Positions 54,805-64,000 of a DNA stretch of 64,000 nt are shown here, piece after piece. Source of the DNA: Sphagnum compactum (taxonomy: Eukaryota; Bryophyta; Sphagnopsida; Sphagnales); the NCBI GenBank assembly GCA_965153455.1, contig OZ234494.1, positions 5,828,001 to 5,892,000 on the forward strand, in the 5' to 3' direction. Within the stretch, counting starts at the first letter, position 1; each line of letters opens with the position of its first letter. Made by a program: the position numbers and the translations under genes. The notes beneath the pieces were generated by a model. That model saw only the letters and a program-made list of their open reading frames with translations, had not been told where the DNA came from and did no database searches.

Positions 54805-57498
54805 CTCCACAATTCACGCGCTTCACTTGTGAGATGTTTCACACCACGAGCCAAGGCTCTGCAGACCTGGACGTTGCAAGATACAAAAGAATCAACTGGC
54901 ATTAAAAAAATGTCAGACACCAGGAAGGAACAGGAAAAACGAAAAAAGAAAACATTCAGAAAACGAAACTACAGAACGAGAGAAACGAAGTGTCATAAGA
55001 CACAAAACATAAGCAAACTGGATCAAAACCTAGGAACTTCTCCCTGCTCCAAATTCCTAAAACCTTCAGCGTATTCACGCCAGAAAAAAAGCCCAAACGG
55101 ACACTTAAGAAGCAAGAAAAAAACTCCCCGCTTATCCGCGCAACTGGGAAAAAAAAAACCCCTCAAGCAGGAAAAACAAACCAAAAACTCTACCTAAATC
55201 AAAATCCGTTCGACCTCAATTCAACAGATCCGGATGCAAAAAGAAAAAAAAACCTCACAACAAGGAGGGAACGTCGTCGCCACAAACCCTTACTACATGA
55301 ATCCGGCAGGATTGATTGTTCAAGAGAAGAGGACCAAAAGAGAAAATAGTTCAGAATTGAAACAAGAGTAAGTGAGGAATCATACCGAAGTAAGAAAGGG
55401 ATGGATAAGAAGAAGAAGATGCCCGTCGAGACAAAATCCGTCAAATTTCTTCGGCAACAAAGCGAACGTCACGCTACAAACGATCGTTGCAACACGCGCG
55501 CGCGCGACAGAAGGGAGACAAGAAGAGCGAGACAAGGGAAGGGGAGAGCCACACAAGCAAAGCATCCCTATCGTCCGTCTGGTGAAATCGTAACCCTCCG
55601 TCAATGAACACCTTGGAGAATCGCAACCGTCTATACAACAAGAAGCTATGGACGGTTAGATCACACACAAGACGCAATCATAGGATAGCATCTGTTCCAT
55701 TGCCGTGTCACTTCGTTCCCCAATATAATAATTTCCGGTTTCTGTTCCCCTTAATGTTCTCGCAGTTCTCCGCAGGGGCTGCGTCCCTCGCCCTGCACCA
55801 CTGCTCGTTGCTTGTGTGAGTCAGTCAGTCCGGTCAAAAAGCAAGTTGCAAGAAAAAGGAAAAGAAAAGTCATCCAAAAGAAAAGTGGAGCTATTATGTC
55901 TTGGTCTAAAGTTTTTTCTTTTGCCACTTAAAAGAAAAGGCCCCCAAAGTTTCTTTTGCCGCAATAATGGTGGTTTTTTTGGCCGGTAAAAAAATAATCC
56001 TTACTTTGGACTTTTATAAAAGTTGTCTGTTTATCGGCCCATCTGTTCTTTCGCTCGTTCGTAAATAAATTCATTCATTCATTCATTCCTCCGTCCGTCT
56101 GTTCATCCATCCCAAAATGAACTTTACATGCAGATGTAGATCAATAATCAGGGCTTTTTTCTTTCTTTCTTTTTTTCTTTCTTTCTTTCTTTTCTTTTCT
56201 TTTCTTTTCTTTTTTGTGATATCCAAATTTTGGCCCAAAAAATAGCAAATTTAGTCAAATTTACACTTGGAAAACACAAATTTCCAAAAAAAAAATTACC
56301 TTTCAGGCTGACCAGTAGCCAAATTTGGCTAAGTCCTCCTGTGGATGATTGCCAGTCCACCTTCGCCTTTTTTTAGCTGACTATATATATAGTAATATAA
56401 TAGCCATAATATTATATATAATATATATAGCCAGAAAGGGAAATTAAAATTAAAAAATGCTGAAATCAAGTTTTTCTGAGATTTTCAAATAGCTAGAATT
56501 CGACCATAATTTACAAAACAAAAATAATAAAAAATACATGGTTCATTCAAGTAGGTATCCAAAGACAGAGAAGAATGTTTAAATTTTTAATTTTTTTTCA
56601 TATTTAGCGTGTAACCAAATTTGGCTAAATCTTTGTAAAGGGGTCGGGTCATTGCCACTTTAGCTACATCACAAAATTGACAAAGAAAACATCCGTCCAC
56701 CTACCCTCACAAAATTGAAAAGAGAACCATGTGTTGTGAGCCTTTAAGAAAATTTACTCAAAGAAAGTGTGATGGCCATAAAGAAGTACCCAGTAGCTAA
56801 ACCAAATTGAACTCTTTGGTGGGGCGGGGGGTGGGCACCTGGAAGGAAAAGATGCAGAATATACCCTGTATATATCCCACCCTAAACCGTATACCCGTGT
56901 GTGTGGGTATATGTATGTACGTATTCATTCGTAGGTGAAATTAATACGTAGGTGCGGTAGAGAGTCTGGGATGACGAGCTGCGTAAGTGGGCCATATACG
57001 TACATAGGTGGGCCGTGGCCAACAAGACCGGCGATTTGGGAGGTCGTCGGTCAAATTGTGCGGCAGGCCCGGTCCGGTCAGACCTTAGACCCGCATCGTC
57101 TTCGTCCACCAAAGCAATCAAACCAAATTCCAAAGAAAGAAAGCACCGGATGGACTGTCGCGCATAACAAACACTCCTCGCGTGTTCGCCTTGCGTGTCC
57201 GCTGTCTCTTCTCCTGTGAGAGAGATCCTCTTTCTGTTCTCTTTTTTGCAGCAAGCACATCGCATTTCTTCCTTCTCTTCGCTTACCTCGGTGTTTTTTT
57301 TTTATCACCTCTTTCTGTTGGTTTTGTGTGTGAGCCGGCCAAGTTTCCCTTAGCACAACTTTTCCCACTTTCTCTTGTGGAGTCAAGATTTCGTGGAAGG
57401 TTAGGGTGAGAGAGAGAGGTTGGGTGTGAGTGTCTTGCGAGATTTTGCGACCACAGACAGAGGTCGAGAGAGAGAGAGAGTGCGAGAGAGCGAGAGAG
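54805..57498. promoter_or_regulatory. Divergent region between RABF2 and chorismate synthase
   Basis: This 2.7 kb spacer must hold both 5' leaders and promoters. The RABF2 side (54,805-55,700) is A-rich on the plus strand and ends in a GC-rich GCGCGCGCG tract near 55,496. The middle (55,800-56,700) has TTTC and TTCATTCA runs, a minus-strand copy of the AGCCAAATTTGGCT repeat (56,300-56,360), and a second AACCAAATTTGGCT at 56,614. The chorismate synthase side has TGTATATATCCC at 56,868 and GAGAGA runs just before the ATG. An open frame at 54,661-55,197 is judged spurious. Confidence 0.4.
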
Positions 57499-60400
57499 AT
57501 GAAAGCTATGGCGGTTGGGAAGGCAGGGATGGCGCAGGGACTAGAAATGAGCAGGGCGTTGAACTGTAGTCGGGAGCGGGACAATGGCGGTTTGCTGGGT
57601 GGAGTTGGAGGTCTTCGCCAATGTAAGGCCGACCGCGTCAGGCTCACGGGACTGGCGCCTCCGTCTCTCCACACACAAAAATCCAAACTTGGTGCTCCCT
57701 CTGGCCCTCTCCGTCCGTCCTTCCGTCCGTTTGTGTGTGTACGTCTTTATGTGTCTCTCTCGACCCATCTCTTTGTGAATTCTCAGAAGTTATTTGCAAA
57801 GTCTGTCAATTTCGACGTCGTTCTGCCCTTCATTCTGTAGTTCTTTTGCGTGTTCCAAATTTCTTAGAGAGCACCAGAATCTCATGATGTTGGACAATTT
57901 GATCTGATTGAAGGATTCTCTGTGAATCTGTTACTGTTTTCGTGCACAAGAGCTTGTCTTTGTGATTTTTCCTCAGTGTTTGTTACATCATGGTATTATT
58001 TTTGCCTCCCTGGGAGACTCAGGAGAGATTAGGGCGGACAACCATGATAATTGTTTCATGCACTGAATTGGCAACTCATCAAGTATGCACAATGATTCCA
58101 TGTGAGAGAGAATTCACTCTCTGGAAAGAGGAAAGAGCAGACAGATCCTAGTCCCTTTTATCTGTGGCACTGGTATTTTTTTTTATGAAAGTTTTCATAT
58201 ACTGGGGTTGCAGAGGTGCGGGCGGGAACTGGCAACACGTACGGAACAGTTTTCAGGGTGACAACATTTGGGGAATCACATGGAGGAGGAGTGGGTTGCG
58301 TGATTGACGGATGCCCCCCGAGACTACCTCTTTCTGAAGCTGACATGCAAGTGGAACTTGACAGAAGGTAAATGAATCTGGCTGGGATTTCCCCTTTGTT
58401 AGAGTGCACTATTTTGCAGGACACAACAGCAAATGGTTTCTGTGAATTACTGCAGATTGGACATTCTAGTCAACAGGTCTTACAATCACAATTCTTGGTT
58501 GTGATCCTCAGGAGGCCTGGACAGAGCCGAATCACAACCCCCAGGAAGGAGTCAGATACTTGCAAAATTCTGTCAGGCGTTGGCGATGGTCAGTTTTATT
58601 GCCCGTTATTGATGTAAAATGCAGGAATTGAGTATTTGCTGCTGGGTTTTATGAGAAGTAGTTTTGGGAGAAAGTTTGGCTCTTCTATTATTGAATCTAT
58701 TGTGTTCCATGTATGCAGGGGTGACATTGGGGACACCAATAGCAGTTGTTGTACCAAATGAGGATCAACGTGGAGGGGTCAGTATCTCTGCAGCTCTCAC
58801 TGTGGTTCTGATATGTTCCAACTCTAGGAACTTTGCATTCTTGCAATGCATGTGACCCAAAGCTTAGGAGGAGGTTTGCCTTTAGTCTGCCTTCAGGATT
58901 TCAGGAGCAACTTACTTATTGTAACAAGGATTGAACATCTCAGAAGCTGTTCTTAGAAAATCTTTTTGAGGGTTTGCAAGAGGATGATAACATTGGGGAT
59001 TTGGTTGTTTACAGGATTACTCAGAAATATCACTTGCATATCGCCCTTCTCATGCAGATGCAACTTATGACTTTAAGTATGGTGTGCGCGCTGTCCAGGT
59101 AATAGTAGTTTCCTGAAGGAGACCAAATGCTTGCAGAACATTGGCAACTTATTACTTAGGGATTAGCAGTAATGTCAATAATACTCAGCTAGAAACTTAA
59201 GCTTTTTTGTTAACTCTGAAATGGCCCATGAGGAATTGAGTGTGGATGGCCTGCAGTATATTTATGAAGCATGTCTTGTTGGTACAATTTGGAGGAATAA
59301 TAATCTAACAGGAATTAGAAGGTTGTTGCAGGGAGGAGGCAGGTCATCAGCAAGAGAAACCATTGGCAGGGTTGCAGCTGGTGCAGTTGCAAAAAAACTG
59401 CTTCAACTGCAGTCTGGAACTGAGGTAGGTGAATGTCAACAATTTTGTGGACATCTGTTACGATTGTGTACAAAGGTGTTAACATGTTGAGCCAGTACCT
59501 GATTTGTTGAGTTTGTATCGGAAACGCAGGTTCTAGCTTACGTATCAAGTGTCCATGGAGTGTCACTGCCAGAGGGAGCAGTAAACCATGACACACTTAC
59601 CATGCAGCAGGTAACACAATTTTAGAATGGATGACACCAACTCCCAAATGCCTAATCTCCCATTAGTAACTTCAACTGAGAATTCTCTAAGAATATCAGT
59701 ACAGCAGAAGGGAATCCATAATGAAGAGGTTTGTAGAGTGACAGCAGGAAATGCAAGTACTGGAAAGTGTTTGATATGTACTTTAATGTGGACCTAAGAG
59801 GTGTTTTTTCTGGCAGATTGAGAGCAACATTGTGAGGTGCCCCAATGCTGACTATGCTACCAAGATGATTGAAGCCATTGATGCTGTGAGAGTCAGAGGC
59901 GACTCTGTGGGTGGAGTCGTGACTTGCATTGCCAGGAATGTTCCTCGAGTATGTTGGTTCTTATCTTGACTATTATGCTTATTATACTGCATTTCTTTGG
60001 CATTTCATCTAGGCTTTGGTGTTGCCTTCTTCACCTGTGCACACTCTGTTTGCATATGTTCTTCAGAGGGAATGTCTCAAAAGGCTATAGTAAATTCTGA
60101 AAATTATGACACTGTTTGATTCTGGACAGGGATTGGGTTCACCAGTGTTTGACAAGCTAGAGGCAGAGCTTGCAAAGGCTGCAATGTCTCTTCCTGCAAC
60201 AAAAGGGTTTGAAATTGGCAGTGGTTTCGCTGGTATTTTGCATCTTGCCCTCCCAGCTTCTTCTGTGTCTTGTGTTTGTAATTCTGTTACCGAGTTAACA
60301 TCTGTCATGTTCTGTGTGTCAGACTTGATGAGTACGTACCAGATCACTTTTGTTATAACTTTGTTCAACTTCGGTCATCTATGGTAGTTGATCAGCTTAT

Positions 60401-61582
60401 AGGGTAACCCTACTTCCTGATGTAGCCTCCCAAGGGTCCTAACTGAACTTGGGAGTTTCATGTGGAGTGTAGGATCTTTGATGACGGGAAGTGAGCATAA
60501 TGATGAGTTTTACATTGATGCGTTTGGCAATGTTCGTACACGGACCAATAGGTCTGGTGGCATCCAGGTAACTGTCGCTCACAAACTTGCATCATACAGT
60601 TCCTACAGGTTCCTTGATTGATCAAGCACATGCATCTTTGCAGTGCATTCAATTTAGCTTATGCATGGAAGACGTTGATCCATGTCTGTCCCCACTTCTT
60701 ATCGCATCACTGTTGATGCTGGAGTTGATCAGTTTCTTTTTTCTTGTGATTGATGTGTTCTTGCAGGGAGGCATTTCTAATGGAGAGACAATAGTGATGA
60801 AGATTGCCTTCAAGCCCACTTCAACCATCACTGTAATGTTCTTGAACTTACAAAAGCCCTTGTCAGCTTTGCACAGTTGGTTGGTCTGTAAATGGAGAAT
60901 TTACATCCAGACTTCCGGCAAATTAGCAGACGTGTTGTCTCACCAGTCATGATGGTATGATTGGCAAGTATAGTTGGAGATAATGCTCTTGATTTTTACA
61001 TGGTATATACTCAATTTGTGCAAAAACTAGTGCAGATTTGGATTGCTACTCATCAGTGTAACCTCTGCATGAATACAGAGCAAACAAAAGACCGTGACAC
61101 GTGACAGGCATGAGACTGAGCTAAGAGCCCGTGGCCGTCATGATCCTTGTGTTGTCCCTAGAGGTAAGGCAATGGATGAAAATACTTGTGTGGAATGTCC
61201 TTGAAGCTTTATGACTGTGCATGGCTGTTCTACTGTTAACAGTAGATGTGGCATATAGCCAGAAGTACAGGAAATATGGAAAGGCAAATGAGGAAAACAA
61301 TTTTCTCATAGAAGGAGCAGACCAAGGAAACAGATTTGGAGGAAAATTGCTTGGTAGGAGTAATGAATGTTGGTTGAAGAAACTAACAGTTGGGTGTGGT
61401 GATGAAATGCAGCGGTACCAATGGTTGAGGCAATGGTTGCCCTTGTACTGGTTGATCAATTGCTGCAGCAGTATGCTCAATGTCAACTACTACCCATAGA
61501 GCCTGTGCTCCAGGGCTCAGAGAGAGTACCAAAGAAGGCCCCTTCGACTCTCGAACAGGCAGCCATGTTCAGTGAGCACTAA
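57499..61582 (+). CDS. CS: Chorismate synthase, plastid precursor
   Basis: This is the last shikimate-pathway enzyme: it converts 5-enolpyruvylshikimate 3-phosphate to chorismate using reduced FMN, in plastids. Thirteen exons were read: 57499-~57738, 58216-58367, 58512-58588, 58719-58777, 59015-59098, 59332-59424, 59530-59610, 59817-59948, 60130-60232, 60473-60567, 60767-60832, 61079-61163 and 61413-61582 (TAA), about 478 residues. Family signatures are [55 protein letters not shown] and [15 protein letters not shown]. Exon 1 encodes about 80 residues rich in R, S and few acids, consistent with a transit peptide. The exon 1 donor is uncertain: phase-0 GTACGT at 57,739 with acceptor at 58,214-58,215 keeps frame, but nearby donors with acceptor 58,212-58,213 also work. 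Everything from [11 protein letters not shown] onward is secure. Confidence 0.95.
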
Positions 61583-62875
61583 GAAGCTCCCTGTTGCAGC
61601 TGGGTCTCATTGCTTTTGCCATATTGGGTGAAGGTTAGGTACTGTCAGATGCAGCCCCAAAATACACCATCCTTACCCTGCTAGTTGATTTGTTCTATTT
61701 ATTCTCTTTCCATAAAAGCTAAGAAAGCTCCGCAAATACCATGAGAGACATAGAGTATTGTACTTATAGATCATCAATGGGGTCATTTTGCATTTCACAA
61801 AACTCAAGGGTTTTTCCAAGAACTTGTATTGCCAGATGCACTCTCTCTCTTTCACAAACTTGACACCCTGCATTTTAACAAACTCAAGGGTCATGTAGTT
61901 GTGCTTAAAGTTCTACAATAGCTTTAAAAGGTTGCTTAAAAAGGCAGGAGTGCTTACTTGGTAACAAACTTTTACACCAATTAGGTGGGGTGTGTTTAGC
62001 AGTGCTCCAATATTGTTGTGTGATTTCTGTGGTCCATCACAGAAAACAATATGGCATTCTCTAAGAGAACTAGTGGGCTTGGCTTGTGCACTTTGGCACA
62101 TATTGTTGTAAGTTGTAACCTAGATTTACAAAGTATTTTCATTGAATTTCCAATGACAAAAAGTGCACAAAATTCAATAGCTCCTGCACCATAAGTGTGA
62201 AAGTTACTAAAACATCTTGGTGCACCTGCACTCATTGTGGGCTTTCCAACGGGAGCCAGAGTGCACCCCAATTTCCCTAAAGGTTTACTTTTTTATTTCT
62301 ACAGGAACAAATAATTCTCTAAATTTGTAGGTGTGATTTCAAAAGTAACAAGGAATCTGCTACAACATATTCTCATTTTTCTTCTTTTTTCCAGCCAAGA
62401 TGCAAAATTTCACCACTTTTAAAAACACTGATTGCTGGTAATATCAAGAGCACAACCTCAATTCCCCTAGAATTTCAGCTTTTGGATATTATTGAAATTA
62501 TTGCTTCTGAGTTATTGATCGCCTTGGGCCACCACTAATTCCATTGAGCCCACTTCAAGGTGGGCCCAAAAAAGTTTCTTACATTCCTGGACAACATTAT
62601 CCACTTCAGCCATGTAGGATTTCATGCAGATTTCACCAAGGAATGTATTTGGAGTCTCATGATTGGTCTTATTAGATTCCAAATGCATTCCAAGGGACAT
62701 GAACAAACAGGAGGCATCATTTGGTTGACACCTAAATATACGTTTTCCAAGTAAACCGCACAAAAGTTTATATTTTCCATTTTGTGTTTTGATCTTGGAT
62801 TCCTACAATTGCAAGTCCATTTGATTTGTGTGCATGAATTCATGTGTGTGACTTTTGATAGTGTTGGCTGCCAAT
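61583..62875. other. 3' flank of chorismate synthase and intergenic DNA
   Basis: No gene was recognised. Open frames on the minus strand around 62,500-62,840 overlap each other in different frames and have no recognisable relatives. Confidence 0.4.
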
Positions 62876-63160
62876 CTACACAACAAACTTTTCAGCAATG
62901 TCCAGTGTAATGCTCAGGAAGTGATTCATCGATGCACCCAATATGGTGACACCACAATCATCAAGACATTCTCTGAGCTGCTTTGCTTTCAAAGTCAGGT
63001 TTGTAAAAGCATCAACATGGACAATTGCAATACTAGTAGCAGAAAGCCAATCTCCAGCACTGCTTGCAAATTTGTAAGAGCTTTGTAAACACTGTTTGAA
63101 GTTCATGCTTGACTCATAAAAAAGCAACCTATCCAGATTGTTTCTCCAATCAGAACACAC
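62876..63160 (-). other. Unrecognised protein-like open frame
   Basis: On the minus strand about 93 codons read as balanced, non-repetitive protein: NNLDRLLFYESSMNFKQCLQ, SYKFASSAGDWLSATSIAIV and LRECLDDCGVTILGASMNHF, ending KFVV then TAG. There is no ATG at its start; a TTTCAG at about 63,167-63,172 could be a splice acceptor, making this a terminal exon of a gene extending right. No family was recognised and no upstream exons were found. Confidence 0.3.
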
Positions 63161-64000
63161 CTTGCTGAAACAGAGTGCCCCCTATCACATAAATACTAGA
63201 GCAAATTGTTATTCCACAGAAGGTTGGAACAGTACCAGAGCATGAGACCACTTCGGTCAGGTGCATGCCCAGGTTTGGATCACTACAATGACTATCAGTA
63301 ACCTCACCAGCTACTTCCTCCAATTACATACTGGGCTGCTATCAAAATATGTTGCCACTAGGCAGATTCTGCCTCACTGCTGACATCCTTGCGTGAGAAA
63401 TTTCTCTGAGAAGATTGTCTCCAAGCATTGATCAGCTATATTGACATTGCAGGCTCCTGTTATGTACAAGACGTTCATGGGTAGAGGTCGGCAAAAAAGG
63501 GACCGGGGTGAATCTTGGTACTGAATGGAAAGCGTCCAACTTATTAACCATCACAGTTTAGTCATGCACAATCCTCAAACCGATCCAGCATAGGCTTCTG
63601 ATGGCTGCAAACCCAGAAAATCATGAGTTGGACCTCAAGCTATTAAACAAAGCCTAATAGTTAGACTTAAGCTCCATACATCTTTTGAAACCAGAACTAA
63701 TCCTATATGAAGAGGATGTTGCTCCTTTGTGCTATGTGAAAGATCTAGAACTTACTGTACACATGGAGGAGGCAACCTAAAACCAGAGAATACCTTGTAC
63801 AAAAAAGACCTGTTTTGGTGGGATTGGGAGATTTGCATTCACTGATGCCCTATAGCCCATGCAAGTTTTGTTCTTGCATTGTAGAATCTAAATCAATATT
63901 CTACATGCAAGCCTGAGGAGTTGTACCAAACTTGAGGTTTCTAAAGTTCACCATTCAGAGCTGAAACTTTGTTTGCTACTCTACTATTTGAGGTGGCTGA
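63161..64000. other. Unassigned right end of the window
   Basis: No convincing coding exon, repeat or RNA gene was recognised up to the window edge. If the open frame to the left is an exon, its partners would lie here or beyond. Confidence 0.35.

Noticed and set aside
54661-55197. 178-codon plus-strand open frame rich in Lys/Arg/Thr
   Set aside because: It lies antisense over the RABF2 first exon and leader, has lysine-rich composition caused by A-rich DNA and no family resemblance.
57739-57840. Continuation of chorismate synthase exon 1 to the TAG at about 57,838
   Set aside because: The sequence after about 57,740 has no role in the family and runs into a stop; an intron must start before it, though the exact donor is unsure.

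Overview
This window is nuclear DNA from a land plant. The evidence is split genes with GT/AG introns of about 100 to 1,300 bp, plant gene families (L-arabinokinase, STICHEL-like, HR-like lesion inducer, GONST-type transporter, plastid-targeted chorismate synthase), plant-type TTTAGGG telomeric words, and AT-rich spacers full of decayed transposons. The lineage cannot be fixed by eye. The proteins and introns would suit a bryophyte or fern, but that is a weak inference.

Eight complete protein-coding genes and one gene cut by the left edge can be reconstructed exon by exon. They sit in two gene-rich blocks. Block 1 (1-26,900) holds: the 3' part of an L-arabinokinase (+); an HR-like lesion-inducing membrane protein (-); the COPII GTPase SAR1 (+); translation factor eIF2-beta (+); a SERINC/TMS membrane protein (+); and a STICHEL/DNA polymerase III gamma-tau-like gene (-) with a 2.6 kb first exon of very low complexity. 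Block 2 (40,500-61,600) holds: an intronless GONST3/GONST4-type nucleotide-sugar transporter (-); a RABF2 (Rab5) GTPase (-); and chorismate synthase (+). The genes are unrelated housekeeping or cell-biology genes and do not form a pathway. SAR1 and RABF2 are both vesicle-traffic GTPases; arabinokinase and the transporter both touch nucleotide-sugar metabolism.

The AT-rich spacer (28,700-40,400) contains a 1.5 kb long-inverted-repeat element with extra solo arms, other dispersed repeats, and a decayed fragment resembling plant CBP60 calmodulin-binding proteins. The spacer at 43,600-50,500 contains a decayed Helitron: a PIF1-like helicase followed on the same strand by an endonuclease/exonuclease/phosphatase-type domain, the layout associated with Helentrons. 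Several degenerate tandem arrays and an interstitial telomeric tract are also there.

A recurring feature is short tandem repetition (units of about 45-210 bp) close to or inside genes: a triplicated first coding exon in eIF2-beta, a seven-copy array carrying TTCAAGAA palindromes upstream of the transporter, CACCGTCA repeats upstream of eIF2-beta, and intronic arrays in the lesion-inducer and STICHEL-like genes. No RNA genes or CRISPR arrays could be supported. All exon boundaries come from reading splice sites and matching remembered family sequences; none was checked by alignment.
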